Below are positions 18,040 to 28,000 of a stretch of DNA of 64,000 bases, piece by piece; positions within the stretch are counted from its first letter, which is position 1; every line of letters starts with the position of its first letter. The stretch lies in the NCBI RefSeq assembly GCF_005869845.1, contig NZ_VAWF01000001.1, positions 1,550,001 to 1,614,000 of the forward strand, written 5' to 3'. Source of the stretch: Fodinibius saliphilus. Lineage in GTDB: Bacteria > Bacteroidota > Rhodothermia > Balneolales > Balneolaceae. The notes beneath the pieces are model-generated. The model searched no databases. It worked only from the letters and a program-made list of their open reading frames with translations, and was not told the DNA's origin. The translations under genes and the position numbers were made by a program.

Positions 18040-18667
18040 ATGAATTTCATCAAATCCCTTAAAAAGGGATACCATTTCATTTTCGAAAAAGGACTAATTT
18101 TGGCACAATTGATTGCTATATGGGCTTCAAACTACCTATAGGCTGAAAAGGAACTTTTGCCCATTCTCAACCGTGATTTTGATGTTGTAAAAACAGTCGA
18201 CATCCCAATCATTAAACCGGCCAAGAAGCTGCCCAAACCTACAAAGCCCATTACGTTCAACCCCGTCCTAAATAATAAGATCATCGAAAACCATATACGT
18301 ATGGTTACCCACCGGGAAAATTCAGGCAATATTCAGTTGTCGAAAAAGGTCTTACTAAAGAATGATGAAGAGATCTTATCGTAATTGAAGAGAAGCCTAA
18401 AATAAGGGTAGCATCCAATCTTTATATAATGAACTCACGCATCCAAGAATAGCCAAATCAGCTAATATAGAAGGTATAGTACAGGTTCAATTTATTGTTG
18501 GAAAGGATGGTTATGTTATCAATGTGGAAGTTATTTAAGGTATAGGTACAGGATATGGAAAAGAGACTATTCAGGCCATACCAAACCTCACCTTTATACC
18601 CGGCCGACAACGAGGCCGACCGGTAAGGGTTCAATTAACTATTCCCGTAAAGTTCCAACTTCAATAA
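18040..18667 (+). pseudogene. Decayed energy transducer TonB gene
   Basis: Translated in pieces, this stretch rebuilds a TonB. An N-terminal anchor (KKGYHFIFEKGLILAQLIA) runs into an in-frame TAG at 18139, and the same frame then continues with a Pro/Lys-rich linker (KPAKKLPKPTKP) to a TAA at 18382. A second frame gives IVIEEKPKI. A third frame gives the TonB C-terminal domain from about 18407 (YNELTHPRIAKSANIEGIVQVQFIV), broken by a TAA at 18536, then IPGRQRGRPVRVQLTIPVKF and the normal stop. At least two stops and two frameshifts make a functional product very unlikely. It ends 1 bp short of the convergent pdxH. Confidence 0.85.
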
Positions 18668-18668
18668 C

Positions 18669-19325
18669 CTAGGGCGCAAGGCGGGAGAGTTTCCATTCTT
18701 CCGCCTCTTTTTTATAACAGATACGATCATGTAATCGACTTGGTCTACCCTGCCAAAACTCAACTCTGTCTGGTACAAGCAAATAACCACCCCAAAAGTC
18801 TGGAAGCGGTACCTCTTGCCCTTCAAAATGCTCCTTCAATTCTTCAAACTTAGATTCGAGCTCCTTGCGAGATTCAACCTCATTACTCTGTTTTGAAGCC
18901 CAAGCACCGATTTGGCTTGGACGAGGACGCTGTTTAAAATACGATTCAGAAATTTCCGGAGATAACCGTTCAACCTTGCCTTGTATACGCACTTGGCGAG
19001 ATAATGGTGCCCAGTAAAAGCAAAGCGAAGCCTTCGGATTTTGCTTTAACTCTTCTCCTTTCTGGCTACTGTAATTCGTATAAAAACGAAACCCCCGCTC
19101 CTCGATACCTTTAAGTAATACAATTCGAGAAGACGGTTGCATGGAATCCGAAACCGTTGCAAGAGTCATTGCATTCGCATCCAAAAGGTCCGCAGAAAGG
19201 GCTTGTTCAAACCACTCTTTAAACTGGGCTATGGGATCATCTTTTACGGCTGATTTTGACAGTTCTTCACCTGCATAGTCGCGCCGTATTTTTTCTACGT
19301 CTTGCTGTGCCTTGTTTACAGACAT
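18669..19325 (-). CDS. pdxH: Pyridoxamine 5'-phosphate oxidase
   Basis: 218 residues, standard length. It converts PNP or PMP to pyridoxal 5'-phosphate with FMN and oxygen. Visible landmarks are AMTLATVSD, SRIVLLKGIEERGFRFYTNYSSQKGEEL (FMN contacts), RQVRIQGKVERL, the RPRPSQIGAWAS stretch, and the C-terminal WQGRPSRLHDR family signature. It lies 4 bp downstream of the redoxin gene and is probably co-transcribed with it. The window is rich in PLP enzymes that use its product. Confidence 0.97.
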   Translation of the reverse strand: MSVNKAQQDVEKIRRDYAGEELSKSAVKDDPIAQFKEWFEQALSADLLDANAMTLATVSDSMQPSSRIVLLKGIEERGFRFYTNYSSQKGEELKQNPKASLCFYWAPLSRQVRIQGKVERLSPEISESYFKQRPRPSQIGAWASKQSNEVESRKELESKFEELKEHFEGQEVPLPDFWGGYLLVPDRVEFWQGRPSRLHDRICYKKEAEEWKLSRLAP

Positions 19326-19329
19326 ATAC

Positions 19330-19908
19330 CTACCCGAAATAATTTGGTTCTTTACCTGGCTTCCATTTAATATTGCATCCCATACTAGGCTTTTGATTTT
19401 CTTTCACTTCTTCATCAAAAAGGAGGTCGGCTGCTTCTCGAATATCTTTACCGGTAATGGGTTCATCGTTTCCAGGTCGACTATCATCAAACTGTCCACG
19501 ATAGACAAGCTTGTCATTCTCATTAAAGAGATAAAAATCGGGGGTGCATGCAGCACGGTATGCTTTTGCAACTTCTTGCGTTCCGTCATAGAGATAGGGG
19601 AATGAAAACTGTTTATCCCGTGCCAGTTGAGCCATTTTAACAGGACTATCGTCAGGATAGTTTTCAACATCGTTGGAACTAATAGCAACAACGCCAATTC
19701 CTTTCTGCTGCAGGTCACGTGCCGTGATAACAAAATCATCCAAAATATGTTTCACAAATGGGCAGTGATTGCACATAAACACAACAAGCAAGCCTTTAGC
19801 ATTATCAAAGTCATCGAGAGATACCAGCTGGTTATTTACTGTATCAAAAAGTTTAAAGGCTGGTGCATCGGTTCCGAGTTCCAGCATTGTGGAAGGAGTG
19901 TTAGACAT
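19330..19908 (-). CDS. Redoxin / AhpC-TSA-like thioredoxin-fold protein
   Basis: 192 residues. Thioredoxin fold with FMCNHCPFVKHI, in which CNHC forms a CxxC site, and the C-terminal PSMGCNIKWKPGKEPNYF typical of a widespread but little-studied peroxiredoxin-like subfamily. YRAACTPDFYLF gives the cis-Pro region. No signal peptide, so cytosolic. It is the first gene of a two-gene unit with pdxH. A thiol-disulfide or peroxide-reducing role is likely; the substrate is unknown. Confidence 0.85.
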   Translation of the reverse strand: MSNTPSTMLELGTDAPAFKLFDTVNNQLVSLDDFDNAKGLLVVFMCNHCPFVKHILDDFVITARDLQQKGIGVVAISSNDVENYPDDSPVKMAQLARDKQFSFPYLYDGTQEVAKAYRAACTPDFYLFNENDKLVYRGQFDDSRPGNDEPITGKDIREAADLLFDEEVKENQKPSMGCNIKWKPGKEPNYFG

Positions 19909-20031
19909 AAATACTTGTTAGTAAACTTGAAGTTTTTAATTATTCTTTCTGCACCTGAATATATTAAATGCAAAGGATAAGTAAATATAAAAAATGTTCA
20001 GTATTCACTTCTTTTTCCTGCTTCAACTTTA

Positions 20032-21123
20032 TTAAAACAAATCTAACTGCCCTATTTGGGGACGCTTAAAATATTTTGTTGAAAGTGAGGAATTGTGTTC
20101 ATCAAATCCCAACTTGTTGGTTTGTACCCGAAACATTTCTCTGATTTGATTAGCAAACTCTCCCTCTCCTCTAAAACGCCTTCCAAATTCACTGTTATAC
20201 AGATCACCATTCCTCATAGACTTCAAGCGATTTAAAACCTTTTCTTTTCGGTCAGGGTAATGCTGTTGCAACCATTCTTTAAATAGATCTTTCACCCCAT
20301 GCGGTAACCTAAGGATCGTGTACCCTGCCCTGCTAGCCCCCGCCTTTCGAGCTTCTTTCAATATCTCAACACATTCATGATCAGTTAAGCCGGGTATTAT
20401 CGGGGCTACATTAACCCCAACAGATATCCCCACCTCTGACAACTTCTGAATCGCTTTCAATCGTCTATTGGGTTGCGATGTTCTAGGCTCCATTACTCGT
20501 GCCAGCTTTCTATCCAGCGTTGTTATTGAGAAATTAACATAAACAGCGTTATATTTTGCAAGCTCGCTTAAAAGATCAATATCACGTGTAACTAAGTAAT
20601 TTTTAGTAATAATGCTGACAGGATTTCGAGACTCTGCAAAAACTTCCAGACATCCTCTCGTAATCTCTAGCTCTCTTTCCACCGGTTGATAGGGATCCGT
20701 AACCCCACTCATCACTACCACTTCCGGCATCCAACTATTTTGAGCAAACTTTTTCCTAAGTTTTCGAGGAGCCTCATATTTGACCATAATGCGAGATTCA
20801 AAATCCAGACCTGCAGAATACCCCAAAAATTCATGCGTAGGCCTGGCATAACAGTAGATACATCCATGCTCACATCCGCGATAAGGATTCAGTCCATAGG
20901 TGAAGGGAATATCAGGACTTTCATTTTTGGAAAGAATCTCTTTTGTATTATCAGCAATAAACCTTGTATTCTGGCTCGGCTTTTCACCCGTTTCTTCGTC
21001 TAAATGGTAGTCTGTATACTTATCTTCAAACCGATTAGCAGGATTATCGGATGCACCGCGACCACGAATTGGATTCCTATCATTACCCATAATAAACGAA
21101 GCGTAAATCCTATTGCTATTCAC
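20032..21123 (-). CDS. Radical SAM protein, PA0069/SplB-like family
   Basis: 363 residues. The radical SAM cluster motif is GCEHGCIYCYARPTHEFLG (CxxxCxxC). N-terminal GRGASDNPANRFE and the later VSGVTDPYQPVERELEITRGCLE and NYLVTRDIDLL match the family annotated as PA0069-type or spore photoproduct lyase-related Rv2578c-like proteins. The function of this family is not established; a nucleic-acid role is suspected from SplB similarity. It stands alone on the minus strand. Confidence 0.88.
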   Translation of the reverse strand: MNSNRIYASFIMGNDRNPIRGRGASDNPANRFEDKYTDYHLDEETGEKPSQNTRFIADNTKEILSKNESPDIPFTYGLNPYRGCEHGCIYCYARPTHEFLGYSAGLDFESRIMVKYEAPRKLRKKFAQNSWMPEVVVMSGVTDPYQPVERELEITRGCLEVFAESRNPVSIITKNYLVTRDIDLLSELAKYNAVYVNFSITTLDRKLARVMEPRTSQPNRRLKAIQKLSEVGISVGVNVAPIIPGLTDHECVEILKEARKAGASRAGYTILRLPHGVKDLFKEWLQQHYPDRKEKVLNRLKSMRNGDLYNSEFGRRFRGEGEFANQIREMFRVQTNKLGFDEHNSSLSTKYFKRPQIGQLDLF

Positions 21124-21184
21124 TTATACTATAAAGTAACATAATGACACCATGGTGTCACTTTGATTTTCAGAAATTTCCCCC

Positions 21185-21212
21185 AAAAAAAAAGGCCCGG
21201 CAATCCGGGCCT
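21185..21212 (-). terminator. Rho-independent terminator of the lipoprotein gene
   Basis: GGCCCGG (21194-21200) and CCGGGCC (21205-21211) form a perfect stem with a 4-base loop. On the minus strand it is followed by nine T residues. It lies 30 bp beyond the lipoprotein stop. Confidence 0.92.
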
Positions 21213-21240
21213 TCTCAAATATAATTGCAATATTTTACGT

Positions 21241-22071
21241 TTAGGGGCAAACAGTATTATCATCCTGGAAGGTACTGTCCCAGCCTTTGCATTCAGTGCC
21301 TTGTACCATATAGCCTGTTTTGTTATCCGTATTCCAGTAAATTTCAATATTCGATTGTTGGGAATTAGGATAATTCATTGTCAATGTATGTTCAGGTACA
21401 TCTTCAGTATATCCCCCTTCAATCTGTACTGCACCTGAATCATCAAAAAATTTAAATGAGGTTTCCATTTTCGTATCACTAGAGACAAGCCAGCTAAATA
21501 CAAATGCTTTAATCTCTTGGGTACCTGTTTTTTCCAGATCAATGGCGTTAAAGATCCACTCCCCCTCTGAACCATCTGCCGAGGTCGTACCCTCAAAAAC
21601 CTTATAATTTTCTACGCTAAAATCACTGGTATCCATGGATAAAAACATAGCCCATTTATAACCATCAGATGTCTCTTCGGCCTCTAATCTAAACGTCCCG
21701 GTATCACCAGTTTCCGGATTCGTATGGGTAAATTCCCATACCCATTTCCCATCTTTAAATTCCGGCTCTTTAGATGAAGCAGGGGCCATAAAACCACTAT
21801 ATAAACTATTCATGCTTGCAATGCCGGAAAGAGTCAGCGCGCTGTTCCTAGCAGCATAGTAGTTATTTGTACTTTTGGTATTATCACCTGTCAACTGCTT
21901 TGGTTGATTATTTTTAAAATAGCTGACATCCGGCTGCGCATCCTCATTGACAATTTTAGTAGGAACTGAAGGGGCATCACCTGGATCAGGCCCAGTACTA
22001 TCACTACCACAGCTCATCAAGCCTATAAATAGTGTTAAAATAACGATGTATTTTAAACAGTCACGTATCAT
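21241..22071 (-). CDS. Predicted lipoprotein, unknown function
   Basis: 276 residues from the ATG at 22071, which has GGGAG five bases upstream. The frame is open eight codons further up, but this start gives a proper lipoprotein signal: hydrophobic IVILTLFIGLMSC with the lipobox Cys followed by GSDSTGPDPGDAP. The mature part is acidic and Thr/Ser-rich with alternating short beta-like segments (KWVWEFTHTNPETGDTGTF, YKWAMFLSMDT), which suggests a beta-barrel or beta-sandwich fold. I do not recognise a family. It has its own terminator and no operon partner. Confidence 0.75.
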   Translation of the reverse strand: MIRDCLKYIVILTLFIGLMSCGSDSTGPDPGDAPSVPTKIVNEDAQPDVSYFKNNQPKQLTGDNTKSTNNYYAARNSALTLSGIASMNSLYSGFMAPASSKEPEFKDGKWVWEFTHTNPETGDTGTFRLEAEETSDGYKWAMFLSMDTSDFSVENYKVFEGTTSADGSEGEWIFNAIDLEKTGTQEIKAFVFSWLVSSDTKMETSFKFFDDSGAVQIEGGYTEDVPEHTLTMNYPNSQQSNIEIYWNTDNKTGYMVQGTECKGWDSTFQDDNTVCP

Positions 22072-22183
22072 ATTTACTCCCATTTTTGTATTCACTTTTG
22101 TTCACTGGTATATGCGAATTGTAGATGAAAAATAGTTCATTCAACTATTTAGTATGACCGTTATTGGAATAAATCCTTACAAT

Positions 22184-23545
22184 TTAATTTATATATATGG
22201 TTTTTTTGTTTACAAACTCCATAATACCAAAATGAGAAAGTTCTCTACCTAGCCCCGATTTTTTTATCCCTCCAAACGGTAACCTTGGGTCCGATTTTAC
22301 GAAATCATTGACGAAGCAACACCCCGCTTTCAGCTTCTTAGCAGCTAGTTGTTCTGCCCTCACAATGTTCGCAGAAAAAACAGCGGCTCCCAATCCATAC
22401 TCTGTATCATTTGCTACCGAAATTGCCTCATTTTCATCTGCAACCTTAATTACAGCAACTACGGGGCCAAAAAGCTCTTCTTCGTATGCTGGCATGCCTT
22501 TAGCAACATTTGTCAAAACAGTGGGAGGATAAAAAGCACCTTTACAATCGGGAATCTCTCCACCCAAAACACAATTTGCCCCCCTTTTTATACTTTCCCG
22601 TACCTGCTGATGCAGCTTTTCTCTTAAATCTTTTCGAGCCATGGGTCCGATATCAGTTTCATCCTCGAAGGGATCTCCAAACTTCATACGACTCATTTGA
22701 TCAACTACCTTCTGCAAAAAAGAATCATAGTTCTCTTCTACTACAATAAGTCTTTTGGCTGCTATACAGCTCTGCCCACTATTAATGAGTCTGGATGTGA
22801 CACAAGTTTCTGCTGCCTGTTCTAAATCTGCATCTTTAAGTATGAGGTATGGATCACTACCACCCAGTTCAAGCACTGTCTTCTTCAATTCTTCTCCTGC
22901 AGTAGAAGCTACAGCTCTACCGGCACGCGTACTACCCGTTAAAGTAACGGCGGCAATTCCGGTATGCTTTATAAGTTGTTGTGTTTGCTCAACATCTACT
23001 ACAACCGTCCTAAAAAGCGCTCTAGGAATACCGGCCTCATGTAATACATCTTCAATGGCTAGCGCACAACCAGTAACATTCGGAGCATGCTTCAAGATAG
23101 CAGCATTACCAGCCATCAGGGCAGGAGAAGCAAAGCGAAATAACTGCCAAAACGGAAAATTCCACGGCATTATTGCAAGTACTGTGCCCAATGGATTGAA
23201 CGTTACATAACTCTTTTCAGCATCTGACTCGATATACTCATCCTCCAGAAAACCTTCGGCATTTTCAGCATAATAGTTACACACCCAAGCACACTTTTCA
23301 CTTTCTGATACCCCCTGAGGCAATGGCTTGCCCATCTCCCGGGCCATTAGCTCGGCAAATTCGTTCTTGCGAGATTTAAGTATTTTTGCTGCTTTTATAA
23401 GTATTTGAGACCGCTCATCAAAAGATCTCTTTTGCCACTCTTCCTGGGCCTGAACCGCATCATTTATAATGTGATCCAAAGTTTGATCATCCATCTGTTC
23501 ATATGTTGCTTCAACTTCATCTGTTGCTGGATTAATTGACTTCAT
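22184..23545 (-). CDS. Aldehyde dehydrogenase, succinate-semialdehyde type
   Basis: 453 residues, ALDH superfamily. MPWNFPFWQ (NAD(P) site), catalytic Glu in VLELGGSDP and catalytic Cys in NSGQSCIAAKR are intact, as is the C-terminal LPFGGIKKSGLGRE. The short N-terminus that starts directly at INPATDE is typical of the Sad/GabD2 group that oxidises succinate semialdehyde. It is the gene after a class III aminotransferase on the same strand (67 bp gap). If that enzyme is a GABA transaminase, the pair would form a GABA-to-succinate route (inference). Confidence 0.88.
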   Translation of the reverse strand: MKSINPATDEVEATYEQMDDQTLDHIINDAVQAQEEWQKRSFDERSQILIKAAKILKSRKNEFAELMAREMGKPLPQGVSESEKCAWVCNYYAENAEGFLEDEYIESDAEKSYVTFNPLGTVLAIMPWNFPFWQLFRFASPALMAGNAAILKHAPNVTGCALAIEDVLHEAGIPRALFRTVVVDVEQTQQLIKHTGIAAVTLTGSTRAGRAVASTAGEELKKTVLELGGSDPYLILKDADLEQAAETCVTSRLINSGQSCIAAKRLIVVEENYDSFLQKVVDQMSRMKFGDPFEDETDIGPMARKDLREKLHQQVRESIKRGANCVLGGEIPDCKGAFYPPTVLTNVAKGMPAYEEELFGPVVAVIKVADENEAISVANDTEYGLGAAVFSANIVRAEQLAAKKLKAGCCFVNDFVKSDPRLPFGGIKKSGLGRELSHFGIMEFVNKKTIYIN

Positions 23546-23612
23546 AGGTGTTCGTTTTCTGATAGTTGATCATTTGGGGGATTATTAATAATACTGATAT
23601 TACTCAGTTTTT

Positions 23613-24800
23613 TTAATTAGAAAGTTCTTGGATACTATCATTAATCATCATGAGCGTTGATCGAAGTAGCTCATGTTCAATAATAAGGGGTGGTGCAATG
23701 CGAACAAGAGTATTTGAATGCAAAGTCCATCCCAAAATAATACCTTGTTCAAAACATGCTTCTACTACCTTTTGTGTGAGCTCTTTGTTTGCTAATTCTA
23801 AACCAAGCATTGCGCCTACTCCTCTTATTTCAACAATGCTCTCAGCGGTAAGCTCTTCTCGAACAATGGACTCAATTTCTGTAGCCCGTTTCCCATAATC
23901 ATCTGACAACAGCTCATTGAGTGTAGCATAAGCAGCCGCACAAGAAACCGGATGTCCTCCAAACGTTGTTACATGATTAAGTGGAGGATTGTACATGAAT
24001 GACTCAAAATTTTCAGATGAAGATACAAAGGCCCCCATCGGCATGCCCCCGCCCATTGCTTTTGCCAAACACAAGATATCCGGTGTTACTTCATAATTTT
24101 GAAAAGCAAATAATGAACCGGTACGATAAAAGCCTGTTTGAATCTCATCAAAAATTAATAGTGCCCCTACTTCATTGCATCGTTCCCTGACAGCCCTCAA
24201 CCATTTTTTTTGAGCGGGAATAATACCTCCTTCTCCCTGTATGGGCTCCATAATTACTGCTGCTGTTTCCTCATCAATGGTCTCAAGCTTTTCGTAACTA
24301 TTAAAATCGAGAAAATGGATATCCGGAAGCAAGGGCAAATATGGATCTCTATATACATCGCGACCTGTTACACTTAGTGATCCATGGGTATCACCGTGGT
24401 AGCCATGATTAAAAGCTACAAACTTATGCCGTCCAGTATGCTTCTTTGCAAGCTTTAGGGCTCCTTCATTAGCTTCGGTACCACTATTAACAAAATACAC
24501 CCGGTCTAAGATCTCCGGCAATTGGGAGGTTAAAAGCTCAGCATAGGCCGATTGGGGCTCTTGAATATATTCACCGTACACCATCACATGTAAGTGCCGA
24601 TCCACTTGTTCCTTAACAGCTTTTACAACACGGGGATGACGGTGTCCCAAACTGCTCACAGCGATACCTGATATAAAGTCTACATACTCTTTCCCCTCCG
24701 AAGTATAGATGTAAGCTCCCGAGGCTTTATCTATTTCTAGTCCCATCGGGGCATCGCTGGTTTGTGCTACATGTTTGTAAAATGATTTTTTATGATCCAA
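23613..24800 (-). CDS. Class III aminotransferase (acetylornithine/GABA type)
   Basis: 395 residues. Subgroup-II PLP aminotransferase: VNSGTEANEGALKLA (phosphate loop), LLIFDEIQTGFYRTG (Asp for the pyridine N), and CLAKAMGGGMPMGAF (Schiff-base Lys). It resembles the Bacteroidota 'aspartate aminotransferase family' proteins, related to acetylornithine and 4-aminobutyrate transaminases. The dedicated argD is in the arginine operon, so this enzyme probably serves a different, catabolic substrate. Its aldehyde-dehydrogenase neighbour supports a GABA or other omega-amino acid. Confidence 0.85.
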   Translation of the reverse strand: MDHKKSFYKHVAQTSDAPMGLEIDKASGAYIYTSEGKEYVDFISGIAVSSLGHRHPRVVKAVKEQVDRHLHVMVYGEYIQEPQSAYAELLTSQLPEILDRVYFVNSGTEANEGALKLAKKHTGRHKFVAFNHGYHGDTHGSLSVTGRDVYRDPYLPLLPDIHFLDFNSYEKLETIDEETAAVIMEPIQGEGGIIPAQKKWLRAVRERCNEVGALLIFDEIQTGFYRTGSLFAFQNYEVTPDILCLAKAMGGGMPMGAFVSSSENFESFMYNPPLNHVTTFGGHPVSCAAAYATLNELLSDDYGKRATEIESIVREELTAESIVEIRGVGAMLGLELANKELTQKVVEACFEQGIILGWTLHSNTLVRIAPPLIIEHELLRSTLMMINDSIQELSN

Positions 24801-25062
24801 AACTATCTTTTTTTAATTATTCTAGAGTGAGAACTTTTTAATCAGGTTTACTTCACTAGGATTTATCGTATTTTATATTAAATACCACTTAACGTTATCT
24901 AAACGATATTTTGTAGAAGACAAAAAAGTTGAGTGTCAGTTTTCATTTTAACACCAGCAGTTTTGTACTAACAGTTCGTAAAAACTTTAAAGTATATCTC
25001 TTTTAGCAAAAAAACTTGAAGTATTTACGGCTCCGGTAACACCAACGATCAAATAGAAAAAA

Positions 25063-28000
25063 ATGGATTTAAAAGCTACAAAGAAAGCATTGATTCCCCT
25101 TTTAGCTGTAATTGTTGCTATAAGCGGTTACTGGATAATTACTCAATATTCAGCTCCCGGTAATACTGAATTTTCAGCAGAGTCAATGTCTGAAGAACAG
25201 GAGATGGACCGGATTGAAGCTAAAAAAGCTCGGAGGGAATATTTCTTTCGCATGTTGAGAAATCCGGCAACAAATAAGATCCCAGCTAATATACGTGCTC
25301 GCGAAATCAACCACGCTAAGCAACTTCCTTCCTTTAACACAATCCAACGAAAAAGAAAGTCTAGCAAGCCTTCTATGCAGGTGGCAGAAGGTTTTGAGTG
25401 GCAACTGGCAGGCCCGGCTGCTATTGGCGGACGTACTCGTGCCTTGGGCATTGATCAGCAAAATTCAGATATCATTATTGCCGGTGGAGTATCAGGTGGA
25501 ATCTGGAAATCAACGGATGGAGGGGCAAGCTGGGAGCTAAAAACCGAAGAATTAGAAAATTTTAGTGTTACTTCATTAGCACAAGACCCAACCGATATGG
25601 ATACCTGGTATTACACTTCCGGAGAACTACTAGGAAATTCCGCAAGGGCAACAGGAGCCTCTTATTATGGAACGGGAATATTTAAATCTACTGATAACGG
25701 CGAATCTTGGTCTCGAATTCCTTCAACCAGAGATCAAGATAGCAGGTTCAGCAGCCAATTTGACTATATCAACCGCATTGATATCCATCCTGTAACAGGA
25801 ACCATTTATACTGCTAATAACGGTTTTGGCATTTATAGATCTGAAGATGGTAGTGATTTCGAGAATTTGGTACTTGGTGGGGCTGGTGAACATCTTTATG
25901 CTGATATTGATATTGCCCCTAACGGCAACCTGATAGCTGTATTATCCAGTGTCAATGCTGGTTCTAGCGGGAGTCCTGGCATATTTTATTCCACAGATGA
26001 TGGACAAAATTGGAATAATATCACTCCTCCTTCTTTTCCTGATGATCACGCTCGAAGTGTATTAACGTTTGCACCATCTAACCCAGATATTGCATATGTA
26101 TTTACACAGAAAGTAAATGACGATACCAACCAGGGAGTAAGTCTATTTCAAATCGACTTATCGGGTGGTTTGAACAATATTGCCTATGATGATCGGTCAG
26201 CCAACTTACCTAACTTTGGGTCCCCCGTTGGTGGAGTAAATCTTCAAGGGGGATATAATATGACCATTGCGGTAAAACCTGATGATCCGGATTTTGTTAC
26301 TTTAGGTGGCACAAATCTATTTCGATCAACAGATAGCTTTTCCACTAAGCCTTCGGATAGTGAAAAGGATAAATATTGGATTGGAGGCTATGACAACAAT
26401 AATGATGTTAGCCAATACCCTAATCAGCATCCTGACCAACATGTTCAAGTTTATGACCCTACTGACCCCAATAAACTCTGGGTAGGCCATGATGGTGGAA
26501 TTTCTGTTACTAATGACATTACACAAGAACCGATGCAGTGGATTGATCGCAATGAAACTTATGTGGTAACGCAGTATTATGATGTTTCTATTGCCCCTGA
26601 AGCCGGAAATTACCAGTTACTCGGAGGTACCCAAGATAATGGAACCCCATTCTTTGAATATGATTTTACCAATAAAACAGCCAGTACTTCTGTAGACATA
26701 TCCTCGGGTGATGGAGCCTTTTCCTTTTGGGGTACCAATTATGCCTATGTATCTTCTCAGAATGGTCGGATTTTGCGTGTTGGCCGTGAAAATGACGGGT
26801 CAATTAGCTCTCCTTTTGATGGAAATACAGCTACAGATTGGACCTTAGTTCATCCAGACGAGGCCTCCAATCAATTATTTATTCATCCTTATGCAGTAGA
26901 TCCCAATGATGAAGGCATTATGTATTACCCAGATGGAGGCGAACTATATCGTAATATTGAAGTAGATGGAAGTAGCCCAAAAAATAATTGGTCACGTTTA
27001 TCGAATGCAACAATATCAAATTACAATATTACCGCTCTCTCGGTAAGCACCCAGCCTGCTAATATTCTCTACTATGCCGGATCTAATAGTGATGATAAAC
27101 CTATAATAAAGCGATTAGTTGATGCTAAGGATTCAAACTCTTCACCTGAAGATATCTCAATTGCAGATGCTGCTGATGGTGCCTATGTGAAAGATATAGC
27201 CATTAATCCCAACAACGGAAACGAAGCCTTGGTAGTAATGCCAAACTATGGTATTGTTGGTCTTTATCACACTACGAATGGAGGAGAAAGTTGGCAAAAG
27301 GTTGAGGGGAACCTGGCAGGCTCTGAAAATCTAAGCAGTGATAATGCAGGACCTTCGATGCGTTCTGCAACTATTATACCTGCAGAATCAGGAACTATTT
27401 ATGTACTAGGTACAAGTACCGGTGTTTATGCGACTCAGGGACTAAATGGAAGCCAGACCCAATGGGGGCGCGAATCTGAATTTGACGGTACAGGCGAAGC
27501 CGATATTGGATACTCAGTTATTGAGAATGTAGATTCCCGTCGGATAGATGGAGACTTAGCTATCGGTAGTCATGGACGTGGTATTTTTGTCGGTGATTTT
27601 AAAGGGAAAGTAGCTGACAGCAATTTCCCTTTTGCCTCGATTTCTCCCACTCAAGGAAAAGCCGGTGATGAAATCACTATATCTGCTAACAATTTTCAAT
27701 TTAGTACTACCAAGGCCGAAAACACTATTAAATTTAACGGTATAGAAGCCATCGTCACAGAGGCTTCAAATTCTGAAGTAACAGTCGAAGTTCCCCGAAA
27801 TACTGTAGAACAAGGTCTAATAACGAATGGAAAAGCTTCTGTACCAGTAAGTATTAAAAATAACAACGGTACAGATCCGATGGACTTAAATTTCTCAGTT
27901 ATCTTACCAAACAAATTCACGGTCAAACAAAACTATCCTAATCCTTTCAATCCCTCTACGACTATTCCCTTTGACCTACCTGTTGATGCTGAAACAGCTA

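Noticed and set aside
18132-18329. 65-codon minus-strand frame in the tonB remnant
   Set aside because: It has no recognisable features, while the plus strand clearly retains tonB pieces.
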